Source: Candidatus Gastranaerophilales bacterium
GTDB lineage: Bacteria > Cyanobacteriota > Vampirovibrionia > Gastranaerophilales > Gastranaerophilaceae
Assembly: GCA_944323475.1 (NCBI GenBank)
Contig: CALUSQ010000017.1
Location: 1 to 43,451, forward strand
DNA length: 43,451 nucleotides
Reading direction: 5' to 3'
A model generated the notes under the pieces. The model was not told where the DNA came from. It did not search any database and saw nothing but the letters and a program-made list of their open reading frames with translations. Positions 26,175 to 35,147 of the stretch are shown in pieces. A program made the position numbers and the translations under genes. Each line of letters starts with the position of its first letter. Within the stretch, counting starts at the first letter, position 1.

Positions 26175-27737
26175 CTAATTTTCTCTAAAATTATTTATGT
26201 CGATAATTTTATTAACTTCTTGAGGCACATAATATGGACAAGAATTCCACAATATAGTATCAAGAGGGACTTCAGATTGGTTTTGGACTACCAATCTGTT
26301 GCAATAGCCTTTAACCATATTGGTAGAACCATCCATTTTAAGATTAAAATATCCGCAAGATTGACAAATTTTTATTCTAAAGCCATGTTCATTAAGTTTG
26401 TCTGAGACTTCTTTTATTGCATCTACCATTCTAATTTGAGAAGATGATGAATATTTTTTCTTTTTAAATCTAAATACAGCTCTAACTAATCCATTTTCTG
26501 ATAACAAATCAAGTTTACAAGCAAGATTGTTTTTACCATCAGTTACACAAACGTCAACAGTTGACATTTCTCTTTCATCATCTTGCTTTTTACGAGAAAC
26601 AGTATCAGCAAGTGTCTTAATAACAGGTATATGTAAAAACAATTTTAAAAGTGAATATATAGGATAAAGTATCAAATACCCTACATTTGCTTTTCCGATT
26701 TTTGAAACAAATAAAGAACTAATAAATGAAACAGCCAGTATCACTCCCATCGCAAATACAAAAGTATAATCAAAAACAAAATAATAATTATATGTAAATG
26801 CAAAAATACTAAAATAAATCAACATTAAAAACCAAAAATTCGGAGCTAATGTACTAAATAAAAACTCACTGAATTTTATATTTGATTTAAATACCAAAGA
26901 CAAACAATGCCATACTAAAGAAAGCTTAAATGAGATGGAAGGTTTTCTGTCTTCATAATTATCAATTGAAGTATAAGTTTTTATCAATGGACAATATTTG
27001 GGAATAAAGCCATTTCTTACAAGTAAAGTTGTATACTTCAGTTCACTATTTATATCTTTAAAATCAACACATTTTATCTTATCTAATACTTCTTTTCTTA
27101 TAACAAAAATGTCAGAATTAACAACTGTAGCAAGATTCATTAATGAACGACCACAGTTAAAAATTCTGTCTATGTAAGAATGATAAGTTGTCTTTATACA
27201 ATTTAAAAGTGTCTTTGTTCTTACAATATAATCAGTTGAACCGACAAGTATATCTTCTCCATAAAGATTTGCATTTATTGTTGCCAAAAAGTTTTCATCA
27301 ATATATCTTTCTGCATTTAAGAACACAAAACCGTCAACATTTTGATAAGACAACAAGCCTTCTAAAAGCCATGATATAGCCTCATCTTTACCTACAGGAG
27401 CATTTTCACCTACTCTCCATATTTTTGCACCACCAATAAATTCTAAAATATTTGAAGAATTGTCCGTACAGTGATCAAGAATAATGTGAGTCTGAAAATT
27501 ATCTTTTGGATAATTTTGTTTGTTTAAAGATTCCAGTAATGGGACAATAGTTGCTTCATTATTTCTAGCATAAATAATAACAATCATGTTATTAGGTTTG
27601 GCAGCAGCATTGTATTTTTGTTTTAATAAAAATTTTTTTGCTTTAGAACTGTTAAATACACAAGCTGCATAATACAGAATGTATATGACAACATATACAA
27701 AAAGTATTACTAATAAATTAAGTAAAAAATTAACCAT
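26175..27737 (-). CDS. Membrane GT2-like glycosyltransferase with C-terminal Cys motif
   Basis: This 520-residue protein has an N-terminal membrane helix (5-26), a family 2 glycosyltransferase core (about 50-280: YARNNEATI, ILDHCTDNS with Asp88), and further membrane helices at about 290-390. The expected DxD reads NAE (141-143), so the metal-binding Asp is replaced. A C-terminal domain carries Cys458, Cys461, Cys479 and Cys500 (CQSC...C...C), a candidate zinc site not typical of GT2 enzymes. Activity and substrate are uncertain. GAGGAT precedes the ATG. Confidence 0.78.
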   Translation of the reverse strand: MVNFLLNLLVILFVYVVIYILYYAACVFNSSKAKKFLLKQKYNAAAKPNNMIVIIYARNNEATIVPLLESLNKQNYPKDNFQTHIILDHCTDNSSNILEFIGGAKIWRVGENAPVGKDEAISWLLEGLLSYQNVDGFVFLNAERYIDENFLATINANLYGEDILVGSTDYIVRTKTLLNCIKTTYHSYIDRIFNCGRSLMNLATVVNSDIFVIRKEVLDKIKCVDFKDINSELKYTTLLVRNGFIPKYCPLIKTYTSIDNYEDRKPSISFKLSLVWHCLSLVFKSNIKFSEFLFSTLAPNFWFLMLIYFSIFAFTYNYYFVFDYTFVFAMGVILAVSFISSLFVSKIGKANVGYLILYPIYSLLKLFLHIPVIKTLADTVSRKKQDDEREMSTVDVCVTDGKNNLACKLDLLSENGLVRAVFRFKKKKYSSSSQIRMVDAIKEVSDKLNEHGFRIKICQSCGYFNLKMDGSTNMVKGYCNRLVVQNQSEVPLDTILWNSCPYYVPQEVNKIIDINNFREN

Positions 27738-27979
27738 TTTATCCTCATAAAGAGCCTATTATAAGCTTATTAACTATATACGGTTGGGGGGTGTGGCTCT
27801 ATATATTTATGATTCTATAAAAAAAATATTCAAAAATCCAGCAAATCTGAAAAAATCAAACATACAGACTAATTTATATAACTTAACAAAAAGTATAACC
27901 ATATTAAACTAATACAAAAAAAATCCGATAATAATATAGGAAAATATAAAAACTTGCGATAGATTTTGAGGGTAAATTA

Positions 27980-29071
27980 ATGGAAAACAAAAAAACAAAG
28001 TCAAAAGAAGTCGATATCAAATACTGTTCAATAATGCAAAAGGAAATTTTTGAAGAACCTAGTGTTGTTAAAAATCTTTTGGAAAAATATACAACAAAAG
28101 AAGACAAAATAAATCTGGATTTACCTGAAAAAACCGACAACATAGTAATCGTCGCAAGCGGTTCCTCATATAATTGTGCAGCTATTGCCGCACCTTTATT
28201 CATAGAATTTGCAAACATCCCTTGTGAATATGAATATTCAAGTGAATTTATTTTGCAAAAAAAACATTTTATTACCCCTCATTCCCTTTATATATTTGTC
28301 TCCCAATCCGGTGAGACATCTGACACATTAAATGCACTCAAAATGATTAAAGCCGAAGGTGTGAAAACAATGTGTATCACAAATGCAAAAGATTCTACAA
28401 TGTGGAAACTTTGTGATTACAAAATATTATCCGATGCAGGAGAAGAAAAAAGTATTGCATCTACAAAAGCACTTACTGCACAGATATTATGTGCCATTTT
28501 GGTTTTGCTAAAAATTAAAGCAACACAATCTGGAGATATTTCAGGCTATCTAAACACAATGAGACGTTTACCTGCATATCTTGAAAGAATAAAAATGGAT
28601 ATTGAAAAAATACACAATACCGCAAAAGAAATAGCAAAATATAACAATATCTCAATTCTTGGCAATAAAAATTATTATCCGATAGCCAAAGAAGGAGCAT
28701 TGAAGATGAAAGAAACATGCTATCTCAATGTAATGGCGTATCCTTTTGGAGAATTTATGCATGGACATGTCGCTGTTTTGAATCAAAAATCATTGGTTAT
28801 CTCAATTATTGATGAAGAAAATGCAGAATTTGCAGTCCGGAATTTGAGAAAAATCAGACAAGACTACAATCCTATCATCATATGCATAACAAGTGTTCAA
28901 GATGTAAAATCAGGTGATATAAATATCTACATAAAAACAAAAAGAAAGCTTAAAGCAATCTTTGGTTCTTTACTCACTTTACAGCTCATTGCTTGTGAAT
29001 TAGCTTCTATATTAAAGAAAAATCCAGACGCGCCTAAAGGGCTAAGCAAAGTCGTAAAAGATGAAAACTAA
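27980..29071 (+). CDS. SIS-domain isomerase, GlmS isomerase-half relative
   Basis: This 363-residue protein has two SIS domains like the C-terminal half of glucosamine-6-phosphate synthase: ASGSSYNCAA, SQSGETSDT, ASTKALTAQ, then IAKEGALKMKE and GEFMHGHVA. It ends NPDAPKGLSKVV, the counterpart of the GlmS tail. The glutaminase domain is absent, so it resembles AgaS or FrlB type deaminases or isomerases that use ammonia or a sugar amine. A GAGGG precedes the ATG. It stands alone with its own terminator. Confidence 0.88.
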   Translation: MENKKTKSKEVDIKYCSIMQKEIFEEPSVVKNLLEKYTTKEDKINLDLPEKTDNIVIVASGSSYNCAAIAAPLFIEFANIPCEYEYSSEFILQKKHFITPHSLYIFVSQSGETSDTLNALKMIKAEGVKTMCITNAKDSTMWKLCDYKILSDAGEEKSIASTKALTAQILCAILVLLKIKATQSGDISGYLNTMRRLPAYLERIKMDIEKIHNTAKEIAKYNNISILGNKNYYPIAKEGALKMKETCYLNVMAYPFGEFMHGHVAVLNQKSLVISIIDEENAEFAVRNLRKIRQDYNPIIICITSVQDVKSGDINIYIKTKRKLKAIFGSLLTLQLIACELASILKKNPDAPKGLSKVVKDEN

Positions 29072-29081
29072 TATTAAAAAT

Positions 29082-29111
29082 AAAAGACCGGAAAAAAACA
29101 CCGGTCTTTTT
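29082..29111 (+). terminator. Intrinsic terminator after the SIS gene
   Basis: AAAAGACCGG pairs with CCGGTCTTTT over ten bases with a nine-base A-rich loop and a T run. The stem is identical to the hairpin inside tgt at 16501-16528. Confidence 0.93.
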
Positions 29112-29399
29112 GATTTGGTATAATCCCAAATCTCCTCCCAATACATTTTACAATTCATTTTATATAAAATTTTTTAATAAATACTATTATTGTTTTTCTG
29201 ACTGTTTCAACAATCATTACAAATATTAAACCATTGAAAACACTGTTTGTGAATAGTTTTTAGCAATTAAAAAAGTAACATTTTTTTTACAATCATGTAT
29301 AAGCAGACTACATCATGGTTTCCATGGTTTTTATCTTGTTAATATTTGTTTACAATAAAAATCTTACAAAGTTTTTCAACCTAAATTTATGATTATATT
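29112..29399 (+). other. Non-coding AT-rich gap
   Basis: No supported ORF, RNA fold or long repeat is seen between the SIS terminator and the convergent GH13-like gene. A short TCATGGTTTCCATGG inverted element near 29312 is the only local structure. Confidence 0.5.
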
Positions 29400-31733
29400 T
29401 TATTTTTTAATTTTATAAATTTTAAATTCTGAAGGTTTTAATTCACCAAAATGCATTTCGGTTTCTGGTTTTGCAAATTTTACTTCTTCAAATTGTGCTT
29501 CGCCAATATTAGCATCTTTGTAAACAAATTCAGAAACAATTGAATAATCGCAAGGCATTTGAACAGATTTGTTGTAAACTTTTTCTCCATGCTTTATATA
29601 AGTGTTTGAAAATCCGTCTTCTTGTGTTTCTGTAACTTTTTCAGTCGGTGAATTGTAGTTTGCAACTATCAATAAAGATTCTTTTAAAGGATCTTTTGAT
29701 ATCATCCAACAAACAAACCCGTCTTCGTCATGAGCAATAATCTGAGATTCACCTTCTCTAGTAAGTTTATTGTTGAGAGCAAATTTATTGATTGCATTAA
29801 ATTTATTAAAAAATTTATCATTTTTAGCTCTAGGCATAGAAATTTCTGCACCTATTGCTCCTTCAATACCTTTTTTGGTAAAAGATTCATCACCGTCAAT
29901 AAACATAACCGGTCTTTGTGCATTTTTCCCTCCCGGTAAAAATTTATATTTGAACCATTTAAACAATGCACCATCTTCTCCAAGCTGTCCAGGATATTGA
30001 TCTATATCTCTAAATTCACCATCTTGGTTGTTATATATTTTTAGAATAGACAAATTACCTTTTTCTGTTAATGCTGCATTATATTGTTCTAAATATTGAT
30101 TGTTAGATACAATTTCTTGCGGAGTCTTGCAAAATTGAGAAATAATATCATCACCCCAAAGAACATCAAAGTGCATATCTTCATGATATTCTTTGTAAAA
30201 CTTATCCCACAACATATACTCAGCTAAAGTAGCAAAATGAGGTACAATTTCTTTAAGTTCTTTATTTGCCCGACCCAATACTTTTCTTGGTGCACGATAA
30301 CTTATAGGCACACCATCTTTTTCAGAAACCTCATCTACAATATGGTCAATATGATCAACTCTAAAACCGTCAAAATTGTAATCTTTTTGAAGTTTCTTAA
30401 GATATTCAATATAAACATCAATAACAGGGTTGTTATATTCCCCATTTTCTAAATAAACAAAATAATAAGGTGTCTGACAATCAAGATTTGCAAAATGAGA
30501 AACATCATTTCCTTTAAAATCATAATGTTTAAATACAGGATAATCACCTGTTTCAGACATTTTGTCAAAAACAGGAGTACCTGCAGAACACCAAGCACCA
30601 CCAGGTGCAGGCCAAAGACCTTCTTTTATTAATTCACGTATTGTTTCACTTTGTTTTTCAATATCATCTTCAGAAACTTTTTGAGAATTTTTAAAACCAT
30701 TTATTCTTGATACTATTTCTAAAACACGAGTTTGTAGTTTTATCTGTGAAGATTTTTTCATCATTTCATCAGAATATTCTTTTTTCTTTGGTGCGATTTT
30801 TTCTTCAAATCTATCATAGATACTTTGGTAATATTCTGACAAAGAATTTGAACCGCTATTTAAAACCTTTCTGTAAATATCAGCCACGATGCTCACATCT
30901 TCAACATCAAAATCGCCATCAGCTTTAAGATCTTCTTCCACTTCATTTGCTTCAGACTCAATCAAAGAAATAAGTTTTTTTATATCATACCATCTAGCAA
31001 TATAAGGATTTGCTAGAACCATTTTTGAGAATCTGCCAGTTTGAGGTAATACATCATAAATTACACAATGACCTGCAAGCTGTGCCATTTTTACAAAAAA
31101 TTGAACTTGTCCCTTTGTATCAATATCAAGTTTTTGGGTAATTTCTTTATCTTCCAAATTAGGACTTACTTCACTGCTCACAGGCAAATATGCACAACCG
31201 AACTCTCTAGGATGAAAAGGTATTAAATAAATCGTTGTACCAAGCACTCTTGCATCTTTATTACCGGCAGGTAGTATTAAAACTTGACGAAGCCAATCAA
31301 TAAGCTTTCCCGTCTCTTGAGTTTTGTTTCCATCCCCCAATCCTGCAAGGTTTATAAGTTTTATATTGTGTTGTTCTCTTTTTAGCCAATCTCCATTCGT
31401 GTAATCTGCTCGTTGAGCAGGAGATATTTCATCATTTTTGAAAACGAAATCCCCGTCATCATTCATTACACCATTTTGTTTCCACTTTATTTCCAGACCA
31501 TACAACACTTCAGCATTTGTAATTTCTTCCAGTGCTTTTACATATGGATATGGCAAATAACCATTTTTTTCAATAACAGTTTTCAAATATTCTTTTCTTT
31601 CATCAGAAATAGAAGAGTACTCATACAAATCTTTCAATTTTTTATACAAAGAATTAATTGTTTTAAAAACATCTTCATCTTTTTTGAAAAACTTATTTTT
31701 TACATTCTGAATAAAAGTACATTTTGAAAACAT
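29400..31733 (-). CDS. Large GH13 (alpha-amylase-like) glycosidase
   Basis: This 777-residue protein contains a TIM-barrel alpha-amylase-type core. GFRVDH carries the nucleophile (Asp460) and LAEYM the acid (Glu505). The C-terminal beta domain follows (from about residue 640). The first 370 residues are an unusually long insertion or N-terminal region with YLIPFHPREFG. The start is ATG 31733, with GGAG six bases upstream; a longer TTG start adds a spurious hydrophobic stretch. There is no signal peptide, so it is probably cytoplasmic and acts on an alpha-glucan or disaccharide. Subfamily assignment is uncertain. Confidence 0.82.
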   Translation of the reverse strand: MFSKCTFIQNVKNKFFKKDEDVFKTINSLYKKLKDLYEYSSISDERKEYLKTVIEKNGYLPYPYVKALEEITNAEVLYGLEIKWKQNGVMNDDGDFVFKNDEISPAQRADYTNGDWLKREQHNIKLINLAGLGDGNKTQETGKLIDWLRQVLILPAGNKDARVLGTTIYLIPFHPREFGCAYLPVSSEVSPNLEDKEITQKLDIDTKGQVQFFVKMAQLAGHCVIYDVLPQTGRFSKMVLANPYIARWYDIKKLISLIESEANEVEEDLKADGDFDVEDVSIVADIYRKVLNSGSNSLSEYYQSIYDRFEEKIAPKKKEYSDEMMKKSSQIKLQTRVLEIVSRINGFKNSQKVSEDDIEKQSETIRELIKEGLWPAPGGAWCSAGTPVFDKMSETGDYPVFKHYDFKGNDVSHFANLDCQTPYYFVYLENGEYNNPVIDVYIEYLKKLQKDYNFDGFRVDHIDHIVDEVSEKDGVPISYRAPRKVLGRANKELKEIVPHFATLAEYMLWDKFYKEYHEDMHFDVLWGDDIISQFCKTPQEIVSNNQYLEQYNAALTEKGNLSILKIYNNQDGEFRDIDQYPGQLGEDGALFKWFKYKFLPGGKNAQRPVMFIDGDESFTKKGIEGAIGAEISMPRAKNDKFFNKFNAINKFALNNKLTREGESQIIAHDEDGFVCWMISKDPLKESLLIVANYNSPTEKVTETQEDGFSNTYIKHGEKVYNKSVQMPCDYSIVSEFVYKDANIGEAQFEEVKFAKPETEMHFGELKPSEFKIYKIKK

Positions 31734-31882
31734 TTTAAACTCCAATAAACTATTATTTAATAATGCATAAAATACAAATTTCATTGTAAATGATAACACA
31801 AACGGAATACTTAACAAATAAGATATACAGGCTAAAAATTTACAAAATGTACAACTAGCTTGTTTTGTATACAATATATATT

Positions 31883-32548
31883 ATGTTCAAAATTGATAAG
31901 AAATATACTATACCTCTTTTGTCTTTTTTAATAAGACGATTTTATACATTTGAAAGCTGGTTTTACAACTGCAAAAATATAAATTTTCCTAAAGAAAAAC
32001 CTGTAATTTTTGCACTTTGGCATGCGCATCAATGTGCACTTTATGCAAACGAAGACAGAGGTAATTTAAATGTAATGATTTCAAAATCCAATGATGGAGA
32101 AATTATTGCAGCAGCAACAGAACAGGTTGGAATCAAAGTTATAAGAGGTTCTCACAAAAGAGCCGGAGCATCAGCAAGTCTTGCAATGATTGAAAAATTA
32201 GAGCAAGGTGAATGTGCCGCAATCACAATTGACGGGCCAAGAGGACCAAAAGGTATTGTTAAAGACGGAATAATTAATATTGCAAAACTTTCTCAAGTCC
32301 CTATTGTACCTATGACATGGTACTCACCATCAAAATGGCTTTTGAAATTTAATACTTGGGATGAATTTAGATTTCCTATACTTGGTGTAAAAACAATTGC
32401 ATTATATGGTGAACCAATTTATGTGCCATCAGACTGTTCAAAAGAAGAAACTGAAATTTACAGACAAAAACTTGAAACCGCACTCAATGACTTGTACAAA
32501 CAAGCAAAAGAAAATTTTTATGAATTAAGAAGCGATTTTAAACAATAA
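31883..32548 (+). CDS. DUF374 lysophospholipid acyltransferase-family protein
   Basis: This 221-residue protein is related to acyltransferases that build the lipid part of LPS. The key motifs are FALWHAHQCAL (the H of the H-x4-type site) and ITIDGPRGPKG, followed by VPIVPMTWYSPS. Family members transfer acyl groups to lipid A-like or phospholipid acceptors at the membrane. The start is ATG 31883; the longer TTG form is not supported by a ribosome binding site. No Shine-Dalgarno is seen, and the ATG lies seven bases after a TACAAT, so a leaderless message is possible. Confidence 0.85.
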   Translation: MFKIDKKYTIPLLSFLIRRFYTFESWFYNCKNINFPKEKPVIFALWHAHQCALYANEDRGNLNVMISKSNDGEIIAAATEQVGIKVIRGSHKRAGASASLAMIEKLEQGECAAITIDGPRGPKGIVKDGIINIAKLSQVPIVPMTWYSPSKWLLKFNTWDEFRFPILGVKTIALYGEPIYVPSDCSKEETEIYRQKLETALNDLYKQAKENFYELRSDFKQ

Positions 32549-32603
32549 ATTTTTATTGTTTTTTCCCAACAAAATTCAACAAAAAGCCGTAAAAAAGCAA
32601 AAA

Positions 32604-32622
32604 AGAGGGTAGCATGCCCTCT
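32604..32622 (-). terminator. Terminator of the 52-residue gene (minus strand)
   Basis: AGAGGG pairs with CCCTCT. On the minus strand the stem is followed by TTTTTT, giving a normal intrinsic terminator for the small gene at 32665-32823. Confidence 0.75.
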
Positions 32623-32664
32623 CTTATTAATTCTTTATGCAAATCAAATGCTTAAATTTTCTTG

Positions 32665-32823
32665 TTATACAAGTCCTAACATTTTTTTGTACCAGCTGAA
32701 AGTTTCTAATTCCAAACCGTTGAATGTAGTTTTTAAGCATTGTTTTTTCAAATAAGAGTCAAATTCATCGTTAAATTTTGATTTAACTTCTTTAACTTCC
32801 TTTGATGCAGTGTTAGTAGACAT
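32665..32823 (-). CDS. Small 52-residue hypothetical protein
   Basis: The protein begins MSTNTASKEVKEVKSKF and ends WYKKMLGLV. AAGGAGG, a near-perfect Shine-Dalgarno, lies six bases before the ATG. An extended -10 (TGC-TATAAT, 32886-32891 reversed) and a terminator flank it, so a complete transcription unit is visible. It is charged and helical with one Cys and an aromatic C-terminal segment (FSWYKK). No family is recognised. Confidence 0.75.
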   Translation of the reverse strand: MSTNTASKEVKEVKSKFNDEFDSYLKKQCLKTTFNGLELETFSWYKKMLGLV

Positions 32824-32885
32824 AGAGCCTCCTTTAAAAAAATTGTAAAAAAATATATAAAATCGGTCTTAGACTTGATGAGATA

Positions 32886-32894
32886 ATTATAGCA
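32886..32894 (-). promoter_or_regulatory. Extended -10 promoter of the 52-residue gene
   Basis: On the minus strand TGC-TATAAT lies about 60 bases before the ATG. A TTGACA at 32900-32905 is too close (eight bases) to be its -35. Confidence 0.5.
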
Positions 32895-33021
32895 TAAATT
32901 GTCAACAGGTGCTACACAATTTACTATAATTGTAAAACTTCTAAAAAAAATTTTTGCTAGCCATTTATAAATATTTTTTTAGAATTTACAGTTTGTAACA
33001 GATATTTAAAAATTTTATCAA

Positions 33022-33789
33022 TTAAAAATGATACTGTATTTGATTTACTGGTATATCACGTTTAATAGACCTTGCAAGCGGTCCTGGAGGGTGGACTCTG
33101 TCCCCAGATGCCAAATCGCCATATTTTTCTTTTATACGTTGTATAAGTTTATTTTTCCAAGGATCAGGTTCAAAAAACAACTTTGCATAAACACTTACAC
33201 CGTCTTTTATAATAGGTTCATTTGCATCTGAGAATATATCACCGTATTTTCTTAGAAAAGCACGATGTGCTATCGCATTCATCCCCAAACAGTCTATCTC
33301 CTCCTGTACAGAACTTTCTCCATCATTGTCTTTTGCATGCCCAGTTTCATGCAAAATTGCCTCTGCAATAGCTAAAATAACAGGAAAATCAATAGAAGTT
33401 TTATATCTGTCATTAATAGTAATTATGTTTTTACCAAAATCATATTGTGCATGAATACCTTCCTCTGATGGTTTATCAAAAAGTATTCTTATATTTTGTC
33501 TTTCAATAAACTTTACGGCATCAGCTCCTGACTTAAAAGGAACACTTACCCCCATATTTTTAAGATATTTTATATCTTCAGGCTCAAATTTAAGCTCTCT
33601 TAGTTCTATAATTGCATCTTCCAAGGCTTTATTTTGAAGCCAAGGCATTGTTTGAGATAGTTCAACATCTCTCGGACCTTTTTTCAAAATATTAGTCACA
33701 TTATTATCATTCTGATTATTTTTTAAAAGAGAATTATTGAACTTATGAAAAACAGCGGGTATATTTGTGATAGGAGATATTGGTGTCAT
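33022..33789 (-). CDS. Putative HExxH metallopeptidase-like protein
   Basis: This 255-residue protein is not recognised by family. ILHETGH (His147, Glu148, His151) is a classical zinc-binding HExxH. It is followed by SSVQEEIDC, where Glu163 or Glu164 could be the third ligand as in gluzincins. The N terminus (PITNIPAVFHKF) resembles the boxed unknowns but lacks the exact S/T-F. There is no signal peptide. It lies 14 bp after the four-winged-helix regulator and has no Shine-Dalgarno of its own, so it is probably translated from the same message. Confidence 0.7.
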   Translation of the reverse strand: MTPISPITNIPAVFHKFNNSLLKNNQNDNNVTNILKKGPRDVELSQTMPWLQNKALEDAIIELRELKFEPEDIKYLKNMGVSVPFKSGADAVKFIERQNIRILFDKPSEEGIHAQYDFGKNIITINDRYKTSIDFPVILAIAEAILHETGHAKDNDGESSVQEEIDCLGMNAIAHRAFLRKYGDIFSDANEPIIKDGVSVYAKLFFEPDPWKNKLIQRIKEKYGDLASGDRVHPPGPLARSIKRDIPVNQIQYHF

Positions 33790-33803
33790 TTTAATTTAAA
33801 AAA

Positions 33804-35027
33804 CTAATTTTCGTTATCATAAGATATTGTATATTGTGAGCTAACAGCTAGCCATCTAAATGCTTCCGGGCCTTCTTTTTCCGGTAAATCAGCAACAAAT
33901 GTTCCGCCGTATCTGCCTCTTGAAAAGTTTACATAGCCTTGTTTTGAAAGATTTTGTAACGCTTTTCTTATTGTATTACTTGATACATCAAACTTTTCTG
34001 AAAGGGATTCCATTGATGGCAGTTTGTCACCAATATCAAAACTTTCTGATATATAGTTTTTTATTATATTTTCAATTTTTTGATAGCTGTAAAAAGCAGC
34101 ATCTTCAGCTTTTGCAAATATAGAAGAAGCTAATATAGAAACTTCATTTGTAGGTTGCAATACATTTGAATCAGGAATTTTAATAATCGTAGTTCCATAT
34201 CTTCCACGTCTTGCTAACAAAATACCTTCATCAATAAGATTCTTCATAGCATCATGAACTGTTTTGATACTAACTTTTAAAATTTCAGACAACTCAAAGT
34301 GAGCAGGTAATCTGTCACCAACTTTGTGATTTTTTTTAATGTATTCTTTAAGCTCTTTTTCAACCTGCTCCACAAGTGTTTTTGAGTTTATATCATTAGT
34401 TTTGATGAACTCTTTTTCTTCTTCTGTAAAATTAGGAATTTTTTTCAAAATCCAGTTCGCATCGTTTGAACGAAAAGCTTTTGCTTCAATGATTCCTTGT
34501 GAACACAAATAGTCTAATGCCAATCTTGTTGTATTAGTAGAATTACCAATAATAGAAGACAAAGCTCTTGCAGAAGGAAGTGGTTGATTTATTTGCAAAT
34601 TATTATCAACTATATATTTTTTAATTTGTGAAATGACTTTTTCTCTTTTTGACGCAGCTTTTCTAATAATAGGATTTGAATTTTTAGAAGTTCTTATTAA
34701 AGTACCTATTCTTTGTTTTGATTCAAGCAAACCTGCATCTTCTACAAATCTTATTGCATTTTGAACTGTGCCTACACTAACACCAAGATAATAAGCAAGA
34801 TCAGCTTTCTTAGGTAAAAGAGTATTATCTTTAATCTTACCCTTGTTCAATGCAGAAGTAATCCAATCTGAAAGCCATTTTTTTATAACAGAATCTTTTG
34901 ACTCAAACGTATTTTTAAAATCTGGTATTTGTTTTGGTAACTCTGTAATTTCTATACGTTTAAGTTCACTTTTCTCGATTTTTTCGTAACTATTTGATAT
35001 TTCTGATGCAGTTTTTCTTTCTGTCAT
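33804..35027 (-). CDS. Regulator with four tandem GntR-type winged helices
   Basis: This 407-residue protein has four consecutive helix-turn-helix/wing units at about 48-112, 128-195, 217-284 and 313-380. Each follows the GntR pattern: a leading helix, LPxxxxLSxxxxVSxxTVxxAxxxLxxxG, then a wing. Units 3 and 4 share RGRYGTT/RGRYGGT wings. No ligand-binding (FCD, UTRA or aminotransferase) domain is present, which is unlike standard GntR proteins. The start is ATG 35027, with GGAGG upstream; a GTG at 35045 overlaps it. A promoter and an inverted repeat lie just upstream. The HExxH gene is co-transcribed. Confidence 0.88.
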   Translation of the reverse strand: MTERKTASEISNSYEKIEKSELKRIEITELPKQIPDFKNTFESKDSVIKKWLSDWITSALNKGKIKDNTLLPKKADLAYYLGVSVGTVQNAIRFVEDAGLLESKQRIGTLIRTSKNSNPIIRKAASKREKVISQIKKYIVDNNLQINQPLPSARALSSIIGNSTNTTRLALDYLCSQGIIEAKAFRSNDANWILKKIPNFTEEEKEFIKTNDINSKTLVEQVEKELKEYIKKNHKVGDRLPAHFELSEILKVSIKTVHDAMKNLIDEGILLARRGRYGTTIIKIPDSNVLQPTNEVSILASSIFAKAEDAAFYSYQKIENIIKNYISESFDIGDKLPSMESLSEKFDVSSNTIRKALQNLSKQGYVNFSRGRYGGTFVADLPEKEGPEAFRWLAVSSQYTISYDNEN

Positions 35028-35058
35028 AGTTAAAAAAACCTCCACACATTATTTTGCA

Positions 35059-35087
35059 ATAATACCATAATTATAAATAAACAACAA
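35059..35087 (-). promoter_or_regulatory. Promoter of the four-winged-helix regulator
   Basis: On the minus strand TTGTTG, 17 bases, then TGG-TATTAT (an extended -10) precede the ATG at 35027. The spacing is ideal and the -35 weak. Confidence 0.5.
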
Positions 35088-35102
35088 TTATTTTTTTGCT
35101 AG

Positions 35103-35132
35103 GTTAACTTTATATGTTAAATAAAAGTTAAC
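35103..35132 (-). promoter_or_regulatory. Inverted repeat, candidate operator
   Basis: GTTAACTTT and AAAGTTAAC form a perfect nine-base inverted repeat with a 12-base centre containing another GTTAA. It sits just upstream of the -35 of the GntR-like regulator. No T run follows on either strand, so it looks like an operator rather than a terminator. Confidence 0.45.
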
Positions 35133-35147
35133 AAAATAATCTATTAC

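Noticed and set aside
32886..32905. TTGACA plus TATAAT as a standard promoter
   Set aside because: The spacing is only eight bases. The extended -10 reading is kept instead.
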